From the NCBI GenBank assembly GCA_035772735.1, contig JASDFA010000007.1:37416501-37480500 (forward strand): 64,000 nucleotides of DNA, read 5' to 3'. The notes beneath the pieces are model-generated. The model was not told where the DNA came from. It saw only the letters and a program-made list of their open reading frames with translations, and made no database searches. This document shows positions 45,650 through 56,179 of the stretch, piece after piece. Origin of the DNA: Datura wrightii (lineage: Eukaryota > Streptophyta > Magnoliopsida > Solanales > Solanaceae). Numbering within the stretch: position 1 is the stretch's first letter; every line of letters starts with the position of its first letter. The translations under genes and the position numbers were made by a program.

Positions 45650-45949
45650 GTCGGATATCTTCAATTATTTCAGACTTAATCAGCCAGAGGTACGTTAGTA
45701 TTGTTGTTTTATGAGTTGCCTTATATTTATGTGTATAAATGAAATAGTTGACTCTAGTCTATTGCGTGATGAATACTATAGTATTGTGTGGAATACCTGT
45801 ATTGGACTTTTCTGCATTTCAGGATTTTTGAGGTAGTCCATATTACAGGGGAAACTATGCCAAAATTTTTTGAAAATAAGTCGAGTAAGTTGAGATTCCT
45901 GTGAGCAGGAGTTTACATTCGAGGACAAATGTTCTTAAGGGGGGAGGAA
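45650..45949 (+). other. Element C 3' untranslated region and polypurine tract
   Basis: 300 bp, no ORF, ending in the purine tract AAGGGGGGAGGAA (45937-45949). Confidence 0.8.
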
Positions 45950-46081
45950 GTTACACCCCGTAAATTCTTGACATTTAGATGGTCTATTCGCATGTTGGTT
46001 AAGAGTTTTAGAATGCCATATGTGCTAGAAAAAGGGCCCGCGGAGAGACCGGACAAGCGCCAAGTCGTAGTGTCATAAGGC

Positions 46082-46174
46082 AAATGCGACTTTTAAATCG
46101 TATTCGACAAATGCGACTTTTAAATCACATTCGACAAATGCGACTTGTAAATCGCATTCGACAAATGCGACTTA
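46082..46174 (+). repeat. 27-bp tandem repeat in C 3' LTR, 3 units plus partial
   Basis: Units at 46082, 46109 and 46136, partial at 46163. One unit more than in the 5' LTR of the same element. Confidence 0.93.
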
Positions 46175-46184
46175 AAGGCCCCAA

Positions 46185-46193
46185 GTATATAAG
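46185..46193 (+). promoter_or_regulatory. Element C LTR TATA box
   Basis: GTATATAAG directly after the 27-bp repeats and before CCCCCACTTCGG, the same context as the TATA box of A, B and F. Confidence 0.6.
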
Positions 46194-48266
46194 CCCCCAC
46201 TTCGGTTCTTAAGTGATAATAATCAATATTTCCAGTGAGTAAACCAGAGAACAATAGAGAAACATAGAGGACGAAGGTTCCATTAAAATTCCTTCCATTT
46301 ACGCTGTTAAACGCGGTCCAAACTCAAATTAACTTCGGGTAGTGAAGTATAAAGCTGCAGGGAGAATTCCTACGGAGTTAGTTTCGTGAAATTCGACCGG
46401 CGAATCGTCGTCCGACCGAGATAAGGTAAGTGGAATTGCTCCAAATTAGTGTCAATATATCCTAGCCCTAAAGTGAGTATTTCTCTCTTCTGGACTTCCA
46501 AGAAATAGCGAGTTTTTGGCTGTTTTTTGATAAGTAAAAGTTTGGGCAGTATATATATTCAAAGTAGTGTTTTCTTCCATAATATTGATGAATTTTGTTT
46601 TATTTGCTATGAATATGAATGCAGTTGGAAGAAATAGCTGAATATTGGCCGAGTTACGCCAGTTAGTCAAGAAGTCGACAACTGAGGTATGTAAAGCCAG
46701 TTTCTTCGGCAAGATAGTAATTATAGTATAGTAAAATAAATAAATTCCATAAGAATGTTTCAAAGCCGAGTATTATGCCCAGTGTGAATTCAGTAAGCAT
46801 GCTTGAATAATTATTATTTCATATTAAGAATAAAAGTAAGTTTATTAGTATCAGACAACGAGATATTATTCCGGACTTAGTATAACTCAGTATCAGATTC
46901 AGTATAATTCACCAAGTGATTCAGAATAGAATATCAGAACATGGACTGTATTATCACATTTAATATATATATTATATGTGATTATTGTTGTTTGTAGAGA
47001 CCTGATTGTTCTATGTTGGGAACCCTTAGAGCTTCCTTGCCGCCCCAGTGTTAATAGTTGTGTCATCTCGCCCGCCAGAGAGTGAGGATACATCACTCAA
47101 AGAGGTGGCATGCCGTCCGCTAGAGGACGAAGATGGGATGCGGCATTCCCCATAGCAGGTTGATAAGCATTATAGCATACCCCTGTCGAGCGCTTGCGCC
47201 CAGGGCACAGATTATAGATTACAGTTTACAGGAGTCCTCCGGACTCAGATACAGCTATAGTCAGGGGCCCAGAGAGCCAAAGTTGCATACCCAGGGGGCC
47301 AAAGGGATGCTCATAGTTACTAGATGAGTGGAGTGAATTGTTATTTTTGGATGGCGACCCGGGTAGGGGTATATAGATTGCATGTTGATTGGTACGTTCC
47401 GTCTTATGGGGGCTGGTATAGGTTCTTGTATGCTATATGTGTTATTTATTAAATTGATAGATAGCAGGATGCCGCATTGACAGGTATGATTCTGACCTTC
47501 TCTCCAGTATAGTTAAGCTTAGTTTAGATTCTACTATCCCAGACAGTCTTAGCAATCTTCTGTTATTTAGTAACTATTAGTATTACTATCTCTTTTCAGT
47601 TATGTTTACTTATTGCTTTGCATACTCGGTACCAGTGGTACTGACACCCGTTTGGGGGTGCTACATTACATGCCTGTAGGTACTAATGAACGAGGAGTCG
47701 ATCCCTCGTAATTCCAACCAGCACACAGAGTCATCAGCTTCTATCATCCGGAGCTTGACAACAAGAGGTTTATTCCTTTTCTTTTGTTGTACAGTACGGG
47801 TAGGTTGGGCCCCTATCCCGACCATCTTATCAGTATTCTTAGAGGCTTGCAGAATGTATATTCCCTGTGGTTAGTTGTGCCGGTCGTGTGAGGCTGTGTC
47901 TATGTTTTAGTTTGTTTATGATGACCGTGTGGGGCCTTATTTAGTTAATAGTTGGTGACCTTGCCGGTCACAGAGTAGTTTAGCATTTTATTCAGCGTTT
48001 CAGTGAAACTAGTCAGCATGGTGGCCTTGTTGGCCCGCATAGGTTCCTTTATACTATTGTTGTTCTGGTTAGCTGTTGTTGTCATACAGGTGGCTATAGG
48101 CCTAGTCGGCCTGAGGCTGTATTTACAGCCGTTATATAGCTCGTTGGTTCCATGAACCCAGAGTTAGAGCCAGCCTAGCACAAAAAGTTCTTAGGCTAGT
48201 AGTCTAGCAGTCCAGGTCTTAGTAGGGCACCAGGTGCCAGTCATGCCTCCCAAGGCCCGCGTGACA

Positions 48267-48271
48267 ATGGG
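48267..48271. other. Target-site duplication of element C, right (ATGGG)
   Basis: Matches 28767-28771. Confidence 0.93.
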
Positions 48272-48338
48272 TTAGTTGGAGCCATTCATGGTTCTAAGTC
48301 TTGTGTCTCGGATCGGGGTCCATGATCGAGCCCTGACA
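48272..48338 (+). repeat. Element D 5' LTR, last 67 bp
   Basis: Rejoins the D LTR after element C. It ends GAGCCCTGACA and is followed by a decayed primer site (TTAGAGTATCAG, about 48340-48352). Confidence 0.78.
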
Positions 48339-48546
48339 TATTAGAGTATCAGGTTTAGAGTGTCCTAGGGTGTCTGAGAGCTACGTCAAGTAGAGTCTTT
48401 TTCATAGTTGTGAAGCTCGCCACACATATGAGGAAGAGGCTACAAGGCGTTTTTAGGAAAATTCCCTTTTCTTCTTGATTCTTATTGTGCGTAGAGTATG
48501 AAACTCTAAAAGATCCTTCTAACTTGTGCTCTAGCATTTTAGTACA

Positions 48547-49660
48547 ATACCTCCCAGAAAAGAAAATGAAAGAGGAACGATAACACGAACTAGCTAGCCC
48601 TACCAGCTCCAGCAGCTCCTCAAATGATCATATGACACATGCTGAGTCCAGGCCGCTATTCAGATAGTCGCTTAGGCTGTGACCAACCAGGTCAACAATA
48701 GGCCATTGTAATTGGCAACATGAATGGGCCTACAACTACTTCTAGAGTCTGTGACTCTACTTTAATTAGTCCCCCGGATTTTCATGGGTCTAAGCTAGAT
48801 GAGGACCCACAGGATATTATTGATGAGGTTCAGAAGATCACAAAAATTATGGGTGTTACCTCTTTCAGAAGTGTAGACTTGGACGTTTATCAACTAAAAG
48901 GAGCGGTTCAATTATGGTACAAACAATGGAAAGAGGGAAGGCGGGCTGGTGCAGATTCGGTAGGGTGGAACGAGTTCATGACTGTGTTTCTGGATAGGGT
49001 CATTCCTCAGGAGTTAAGGGAAGAAAAGTCCGTTGTGTTTATTAATTTGAAATAGAAAAACATGATGGTGTAAGAGTATGCCTTAAAGTTTACTCAATTG
49101 TGAAAATATGTTGTGGAGATGGTTTCCGAGCCAAGGGCTCGCATAAGCAAGTTCGTAAATAGAGTCTCAGACTTGGTGGTTAAGGAGTGCATAACTATCA
49201 TGCTCATTAGTGACATGGACATCTCCAAGCTTATAATCTATGCCTAATAGATAGAAGTGGAGAAATTGAAAGAAATTAGAAAGGGAAAGAATGCAGATGA
49301 GGAATGGTCAGTTCGAGTATGCACAACAAAGATCGGGTGGTGGATTAACCCACAAAGAAACTGAGACCTCCAAAACCCTCTTCAACTAGTGTTCCTTCTT
49401 CCTAGCCCCATTAGGATTGGAAGGGTGGAGCATTAGGCACCCAGTCTCAAAGCCATGTCTCTAGTAGCCGCACTTTTCTAGTATGTCCTAAGTGTGGTTA
49501 GAACCATTAGGGTGATTGTCATCTGCGCAAGGAGGGTTTCTTTGGCTATGTCCAGTTGGGTCACAACATAAGGGGTTGCCCGTCAGGTAGACGGAGGAAG
49601 GCCCAATCCACTAATCAGCAGCTCCAACGGGTCGCCTAGCTCTACAAGGTACTACTTCAG
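48547..49660 (+). pseudogene. Element D gag remnant
   Basis: The start region reads ATACCTCCCAGAAAAGAA where an ATG would be expected (48547), so the start codon seems lost. The clearest piece is 48720-49055: ISPPDFHGSKLDEDPQDIIDEV, VYQLKGAVQLWYKQW and VFLDRVIPQELREEK, a Retrotrans_gag fold. It ends at TAG. Two decayed zinc knuckles follow near 49480-49590 (CPKCG-NH-GDC, and a second with GHNIRGCP whose first cysteines are lost). Several stops and frame changes. Confidence 0.8.
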
Positions 49661-50205
49661 GTATAAGTGGCAGTCAACACTAGAAGCACTTCTATGCCCT
49701 AACCTCTCTCAAGACTAGGAGAACTCGCTCGATGTAGTCACCATTATGTTGTTCTTTTTTCACATAGATGTCTATACATTACTAGATCCAGGAGCCACAC
49801 TTTCCTTCGTGACTCCTTACATAGCAGTTCAGTTTGATATTAGTCCAAAAATTTATAAGAACACTTTTCATTCTCTACTCTTGTTGGGGTGTCAATTATA
49901 GCTAGTCGGGTATATATAAACTGCTCGATCAGAATTTTACAAAAAGTCACCATAGTTGATCTAGTAGAGATAGGTACGGTCGATTTTGACCTCTTTCTTG
50001 GATTGGACTAGTTACACTCTTTCTATGCCTCAGTTGACTGTAGAACCAGAGTCATTAAGTTCCAGTTTACTAATGAAATAGTCCTAGAGTGGAAGAGTAG
50101 TACTTCCGCACCTAAGGGTCGATTTACTCTAATCTTAAGGCTGGAGGATGATTTCGAAGGGATATATCTACCACCTCGTTTGATTCATGGATTCTATCTT
50201 TAGCC
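49661..50205 (+). pseudogene. Element D protease remnant, truncated
   Basis: Protease active site LLDPGATLSFVTPYIAVQFD near 49775-49835, later VDFDLFLGLD, VDCRTRVIKFQF and EWKSSTSAPKGRF, which correspond to the protease-RT linker of the other elements. Homology stops around 50200. RT, RNase H, integrase and the 3' LTR of D are absent, and the next sequence is LTR of element E. Confidence 0.75.
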
Positions 50206-50640
50206 TTACATACCAATACATTTTATTCATACTGACCTCCCTTCACCTGGGAACCCCCTTCCTGCAATCATGTTGTAGGTACAGGCAGAGGCTCAAATTG
50301 ATAATCGCAATAGGAGCCTGATTTTAGCAGTTAGGTAGGTCAGGGCCCGATCCCGTACATTTTATTTACTTACTCTTTAGAGGCTAGTGTGGACTAGTTG
50401 TATAGTTTTTTGGGTTATATGGCCTTTAGTTATGCAGTTTAGCTTATTGTAGCCTTGTCAAGTTTTCAGGTTTTTAATTATGGTTGCGGAAACCTCATAA
50501 ATCCAATATCTATTTTTGTTGGCTTCAGTAGATAGCCTGGTTTACATTAGCATTACCGGTATAGAGGCTATATAGCCGGTCTCTTGATTATCATAGGGTC
50601 GAGTGTCAGCTGTGCCCTTTCCCATCTTTGGGGCATCTCA
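50206..50640 (+). repeat. Element E 5' LTR, 3' end only
   Basis: Weak similarity to the last part of the A-type LTRs (GTAGGTACAGG, TAGGTCAGGGCCCGATCCCG, GAGGCTAGTGTGG). It ends at 50640 before a perfect primer site. The rest of the LTR is missing. The left border is approximate. Confidence 0.6.
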
Positions 50641-50644
50641 AACT

Positions 50645-50656
50645 TGGTATCAGAGC
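50645..50656 (+). other. Element E primer-binding site (initiator tRNA-Met)
   Basis: TGGTATCAGAGC, perfect 12-nt match. Confidence 0.9.
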
Positions 50657-50847
50657 GAACTTGTGTCCTAAGAAGTCCATAAAGTTGTGTCTAGTTAAAT
50701 CTTTCTTATGTGTATGTTGTGCACCATACTAATAATCCGGAGGCTACATAACATCTAGGAGTCGTTTCACTTTTTTTATTAATTATTCGTTCTATAGAGC
50801 GGGATCATAAGTATTGTGATATCTAAATCCTATTATGGTTTCAGAGT

Positions 50848-52121
50848 ATGCTTATGACAAGGAAGATAACCGCAGGGTTGATTGGCGCAGCTGTAGGAGA
50901 GGGAAGTAGTCACCCTCTAGTGGATCAGGGAAATAGGTTAGGGGCTATGACCGAGTCCCCTGCCCCAGGTGCTACAGTTCCTCTATCCCTAGTTAGAGCA
51001 GTGGCAGGTAGACCTCCAGCTCCTCTCGCACCAATGGTACTTTAGGGTGATAGAGTAGTAGACCCTCACGCGCCTGTGGTACCTCCGATTGCTTTGGAAG
51101 GACAAGGTCTTGAGGGAGCCGTTTAGCTGATGGCTCATATTACTGTTGGATAGGATAGACTATTAGAGGCGATGGAGTGACATAGAGGTCAGGTGGCTGA
51201 GAGTTCTAAAGCCCATGAGTTCTTGGGTTTGAGCCCTCTAGTTTCTACCAGATCAGACCCGAGTGAGGACCCCCATCATTTTATTATTCAGACCTACATC
51301 ATGCTGAAGGTCATGCAGACGACGGGGGAAGATGGAGTGGAATTGGTCGCATTCAAACTGCATGATGTTGCTATATTGTGGTATGAGGCTTGGGCTCGAT
51401 CCATGGGAGCTGATGCACTGCCAGCTTAGTGGGAAGAGTTCTCTATGGCCTTTATTCACCAATATTTTCCCCAGGAGCTTTGATAGGCTCGAGCTGAGTA
51501 GTTTTTGCATTTAGAGCAGGGTAGGAAGAGTATGTGGGAGTATTGCCTTTGGTTTAATTCTTTATCCACGTATACTCCACACATGGTTTAGATGATGGAG
51601 GGTAGAGTTCATCGGTTTGTGTTAGGTATAGGGCTTCATATAGCTCGATATTGTTTGGGAGTATCTACCCAGGAGCATGTGGACATACCACGACTACAAG
51701 CCTTTGCTCAGAGGGTAGAGGATTTAATTCATCAACTGTGGGATACTCGTAGGCAAAAGGAACAAAGGAAGAGGGTCAGGACTATAGGTTCCTACAGAGA
51801 GCCTTGGGGTGACTTAGGGGCTCAGTCATCTAGGCATTTAACACGATTTGTAGAGAGGGCTCCACTTTTGCCACAGGGGCAGAGATGGGACTAGAGTTTA
51901 GTTCCTTCACAGCGGCAAGAGCTTCAAGAGCAGGAAAGGCCACCATTACCCCTTGAACTCAGTGTCGAAGGACACATGCAGGTCCATTCCATCAGGGGAA
52001 GGCAGTATGTTATGATTGTGGACTTCCAGGTCATATCAAGCAATTTTTTCCAAATAGAAGGAGGGGCCAGACTACTTAGCAATAGGGATCATCCGCGGCT
52101 TCATCACCTCTAGATCTCCCT
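50848..52121 (+). pseudogene. Element E gag remnant
   Basis: Likely start MLMTRKITAGLIGAA. Recognisable gag fold at 51193-51429 (DPSEDPHHFIIQTYIMLKVM, FKLHDVAILWYEAW), broken by many stops (51043, 51427, near 51481, 51502, 51588). 51592-51894 continues with the region after the capsid fold. The zinc knuckle near 52006-52060 reads CYDCGLPGHIKQFF: the fourth ligand is Phe instead of Cys. Confidence 0.82.
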
Positions 52122-52700
52122 TTGAGACCTTGTCCTCAGCCTACTTTAGGCCAAGGTAGGGACCGAGGGGGAGAGACATCTAAATTAGGGATAGTGCAAA
52201 ACAACTTTTATGCTTTGGGTGGTCGGCAAGACCAGGAGGCGTACCATGATGTTGTTACAGGTACTTTGATTATTCATTCTCATATTTGGTATGCCTTGAT
52301 TGATCCTGGTTCTACATTCTCTTATGTTGTACCTTTAGTTGTGAGTCAGTTTGAGATAGTTCTTGAATTATTGTCTAGACCATTTGTTGTTTCTACGCTG
52401 GTTGGCGAATCTATGTTAGCTAAGCAGGTCTATTGGAACTGTGTAGTGTTAGTGTGTGATAGATTGACCTTAGCTGATCTGGTTGAGCTAGAGATGGTTG
52501 ATTTTGATGTCATTATGGTATGGATTGGTTAGCGGCATGTTATGCTAATATTGATTGTAGAACCAAAGTTGTCAGATTCCATTTTTTAGACGAACTAGTC
52601 TGGGAATAGCTAAGTAATACTGGTATGCCTAAAGGTAAGTTTATTTCATACCTTAAGGAACAGAAGTTTATATCCAAGGTTGTATTTCACATCTGGTTCG
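52122..52700 (+). pseudogene. Element E protease
   Basis: LIIHSHIWYALIDPGSTFSYVVPLV (active site DPGS), PFVVSTLVGES and DLVELEMVDFDVIM. A 2-bp loss at the conserved MGMDW (ATTATGGTATGG, 52512-52523) shifts the frame and ends the ORF at 52532. Confidence 0.85.
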
Positions 52701-53435
52701 GGGAAGATACTTGGAACGTGAGCCTGTAACTATCCAATCATCCCCTATAGTAAATGAGTTCCCAGATGTTTTCCCATAAGATTTTCCTGGGATTCCTTTG
52801 GAGATGGAGACATATTTTTCCATTTACTTATTTCCAGGCACCCAGCAAATGTCAATACCTCTATATAGAATGGTCCCAGCCGAGCTAAGGGAATTAAAGG
52901 AGCAGTTGAACGATTTGCTCGAAAAGGGTTTTATCCAGCCTAGTGTGTCATTGTGGGGTACATGAGTAATATTCATACAACAGAAAGATGGATCGTTGAG
53001 GATGTGTATTGATTATAGGCAATTGAATAAGGTAACGATTAAGAATAAACATCTGCTTCCCAGGATTGATGACCTGTTTGATTAGTTACAGGGTGTCAGG
53101 TGCTTTTCGAAGATTGATTTGAGGTCCAGGTACCACTAGTTACGGGTTAGGAAAGTGGATGTCCTCAAGACTGCTTTCAGGATTAGGTATGGCCATTATG
53201 AATTTCTAGTGATGTCATTTGGGCTTACTAATGCCCCAGTAGCTTCTATGGACTTGATGAATAGGGTGTTTAAGCACTTCCTTGATGGATTTGTAATAGT
53301 TTTTATTAATGACATTCTAATTTACTCTCGTCACAAGGCCGAGCATGTGGATCATCTGACAACTGTGTTACAGACTCTCCAGAAGCATAGGTTGTATGCT
53401 AAATTTTCTATGTGTGAATTTTTGCTAAGATTCAT
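52701..53435 (+). pseudogene. Element E reverse transcriptase, truncated
   Basis: RT motifs in order: DGSLRMCIDYRQLNK, KIDLRSRYH (usual SGYH), MSFGLTNAPV. The catalytic box reads FINDILIYSR, so the first catalytic aspartate is Asn (GAT to AAT). Stops near 52965, 53083 and 53138. After KFSMCEFLL the RT stops abruptly at a deletion junction near 53430-53445. Confidence 0.87.
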
Positions 53436-54239
53436 CTTCAAGTGAATCTAGCACCACTTTTCATCCCAGATAAATGGATAGGCCGAACGCACCATTCAGA
53501 CACTTGATGAAATATTGTGTGCCTGTGTTTTGGACTTTGGGGGAAGTTGGGATAAACATATCCCCTTGATAGAATTTGCCTATAATAACAGTTATTAGGC
53601 AAGCATTTAGATGGCTCTATATTAAGCTTTGTATGGGCGAAAGTGTAGATCGCCAATCGGATGGTTTGAACTTAGTGAAATAGAACTATTAGGGCCAAAT
53701 CTAGTGCAGCAGGCTATTGACAAAGTAAAGATTATTAGAGATCGACTCCATACATCTTAGATCGGACAAAAATCTTATATTGACATATGTCGTCGAGTGT
53801 TGGATTTTGTTTTTGATGACTGGGTCTTCCTATAATTGTCCCTATGAAAGGCGTCATGTGATTTTGCCAAAAGGGCAAGGTGAGCCCTACATATATTGGG
53901 CCTTACAGATTTATCACTAGGATGGGCAAAGTAGCCTGTGAGTTGGAGTTGCCACCTGAACTAGCAGCATTCCACCCAGTATTTCGTATATCTATGTTGC
54001 AGAAGTGCATAGAAGACTTGACCCATATTATGCCTATTAATGATGTCCAGATTTCTGAGGAGAAAACCTATATAGAGGTCCCAGTTGCCATCCTTGACCA
54101 GCAAGCGAGAAAGCTTCGAGCTAAGGAAGTTGCTTATGTCAAAGTATTGTGGAGAAGTAATGACATCATGGACGTAAATTGGGAGGCCGAGGTAGAGATG
54201 AAGAAGAACTATTCTCACCTTTTTACAATGTCAACGTGA
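53436..54239 (+). pseudogene. Element E integrase C-terminal half and chromodomain
   Basis: Starts within the integrase core at QVNLAPLF-like sequence and retains the catalytic Glu (NGQAERTIQTLDE, with a TAG in place of one CAG). The first two aspartates are gone with the deletion. From 53880 an open piece of 119 codons carries GPYRFITRMGKVACELELP, FHPVFRISML and the chromodomain VAILDQQARKLRAKEVAYVKVLWRS...WEAEVEMKKNYSHLF, ending at TGA 54237-54239. Confidence 0.87.
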
Positions 54240-54342
54240 TATTGAGGTATGTATTTGATATCTAAGTTATTTATTATGTGTTTTGAAGTATGTTAAGTGA
54301 AGTAATTCTTATTTGAGGACGAATGTTCCTAAGGGGTGAGGA
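54240..54342 (+). other. Element E 3' untranslated region and polypurine tract
   Basis: Short non-coding stretch ending in AAGGGGTGAGGA (54331-54342). Confidence 0.78.
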
Positions 54343-55941
54343 TGTTACACCCTGTAAATTTTTTTTTGATGACTATTTGATGTTTGGCTATGTTAGGGAA
54401 GTACAGCCTGTATATTGGTCGTAGGTGGAAGGGAAATATGTATGAATGAAAAAGCGAAGAGTATGTGAAGTTCATAAATAAGAATCAATTTTAAGAGACC
54501 ATATCTCCCAATATATAATGAGATAGACGCTCCATAACCTATCAAATTAAACATATTGGTGTCTAATTTTCATTACATCAAATCTCTCATCAACTGGAGT
54601 TTGGAATAAAAAGTTATAGGTATTTTATGGTGGCACTGTCGAGCAGTGATGTGGCCACCACCCTAAAAATGGCCACCGCCCAAACACCTTTATATTTTAA
54701 GTTTTGTGCTGTGAGATCATTTTTAACTTTTCCAGATTTGAGGTGCTTACTTACCCTCTGCAATCCTCTCAAATTTCCAGCAAACAACTAAGGGAAAACA
54801 AGGAAAAACCTCAAGCACATCTCAACCATATACAAGACAAGTTAAGAATGTTGGTTATTAAGTATGCTAGGTGTCTTGTGGAGCTTGTTTTGGAAATTGT
54901 TTTGGGAGAGGATTCTGTGTATTAAGATCTGATTCTACTTCTTATATATCAACCTTGAAGTAGGTATTAAAGACAAGTGGAAAGGTAAGGATTTCACCCT
55001 CTTTAAACACCAATTGCAAGTGAAAGGGGATGGAATTTGGCAGCTAGGTCAGCTGCTGTTGGGCTATTTTTGAGCTGCTTTTTTGCTCCTCTTTTTTAGA
55101 TTTTTGGCAGTTTATTTGGATGGAAATATACCTCATATTTAGTGAAAGGACTACAGAAGGATTTAGGTAATTATTCCTCTTTTTTTCCCCACAAAAGCTC
55201 ATGGAAACAAGTAGAGAAAAAGGCTAAATGTTGTTGATGTTGCCGTGTGCCGTTGTTGCTATTGTGACTGCCTTTTGTAAGTTATTTTGGAGCAGAATTT
55301 CGTGCTACATTTAAGATTATTGTTATCCTATAAATCTGTGGGTTTAATGAGGTTGAAGGCTTTACATTGAAATAGGAAATCGGCTAAAGAAAAGTTTGTC
55401 GGAAAAAGGTATGATAAGGATTCCTATCCTCGTTGTTTAAGCACAAATATATACTGTTGAAAGGGCTAATATTCCTATATTTTCACACTCGTATTGAAGC
55501 AAGTATAATTCTGTCCGAACGGCCAAAATTTCATGAGATCGAGTTTGAATCGTTGAAATATTTGGAACAAGTAAATGTGAGAAAAAATACATGTTACTTC
55601 CAATTGTGTCATAGTTACAGATTGAGCCCAAAGACCCCTTATCGTGAGCATCATGTGCTGGTCCTTTACTTTATGTTACATATATATGATGTTAAATTTG
55701 TTTAAAGGTCTGGCTTCTACGTGAAATTGGTGAAAGAGCCAAGATGATGTGTAAATGAGTTTAAACTATGTACAGATGCCACAAGCTAGTAAGGGTAAAT
55801 GAGCTTGTTGAAGTGGAAATTACTTATTATGGTTCTCCTTTGTCTTATGTATATTTTATGAGGTACTTGAGTCTAAGGGGAAATTCCATGATTCCTCTCC
55901 CTTAAGCTAAACATCATATTATCGAGTTCCCGAATTCAAAA
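54343..55941 (+). repeat. Element E 3' LTR, interrupted by element F
   Basis: Starts TGTTACACCCTG after the purine tract. About 1.6 kb, AT-rich, no supported gene; a 90-codon ORF at 55433-55705 shows no known motif. Element F enters at 55942. Confidence 0.72.
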
Positions 55942-56107
55942 TGTTTTATACCCCGTAGAATTCCCGGCACCTAGACGACCTATTCGCACATTGGTTAAGC
56001 ATATTTGAAGGCCATACGTGCTGGAGAAAGGCCCGGGAAAAGATCGGACGAGAATCCTGTCGAACCATCGCGGAAGGAGCCGAGGCAGAGCCTCTCCGCG
56101 ATGGCAG

Positions 56108-56149
56108 CGTGTCACGGAGGAGAGGCCTCCGCGTTGGCTCCGTGACATG
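56108..56149 (+). repeat. 42-bp palindromic module, F 5' LTR
   Basis: Arms CGTGTCACGGAG / CTCCGTGACATG (one base changed), loop with CTCCGCGTTGG. Confidence 0.9.
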
Positions 56150-56169
56150 TTGGCCTTGTCCAGGCCCAA

Positions 56170-56179
56170 GTATATAAAG
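56170..56179 (+). promoter_or_regulatory. Element F LTR TATA box
   Basis: GTATATAAAG, 20 bp after the module, before CCCCACTTCGG. Confidence 0.68.

Larger units (their letters stand above)
28772..48266 (+). mobile_element. Element C: Tekay-type chromovirus with N2 inside its 5' LTR
   Basis: Plus strand. 5' LTR in two pieces (28772-29202 and 39176-41061, 2317 bp in sum), a mutated primer site, gag with a large internal deletion, protease, RT, RNase H, integrase, a truncated chromodomain, a purine tract and a 3' LTR (45950-48266, about 2317 bp). The ATGGG duplication on both sides shows a complete insertion. Proteins are closely related to those of A, B and F, but the LTR promoter region is different: it carries 27-bp repeats instead of the 42-bp palindrome. 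Confidence 0.93.
45950..48266 (+). repeat. Element C 3' LTR (about 2317 bp)
   Basis: Begins GTTACACCCCG (the leading T appears lost) and ends CGCGTGACA at 48266. It carries three full 27-bp repeats, a TATA box at 46185-46193 and the GTGACC/GGTCAC hairpin at 47955-47971. Confidence 0.92.
50206..55941 (+). mobile_element. Element E: degraded chromovirus with internal deletion
   Basis: LTR fragment, primer site, gag, protease, RT, then a direct jump to the integrase C-terminal half, chromodomain, purine tract and the start of a 3' LTR cut by element F. RNase H, zinc finger and the first part of the integrase core are deleted. The coding end matches element G. Confidence 0.85.

Noticed and set aside
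46082..46174. Regular 27-bp repeats that could suggest a CRISPR-like array
   Set aside because: The units are head-to-tail without spacers, inside an LTR of a plant retrotransposon.
55433..55705. 90-codon ORF in the LTR of element E
   Set aside because: No known motif, no start context or neighbours supporting a gene; inside LTR sequence.
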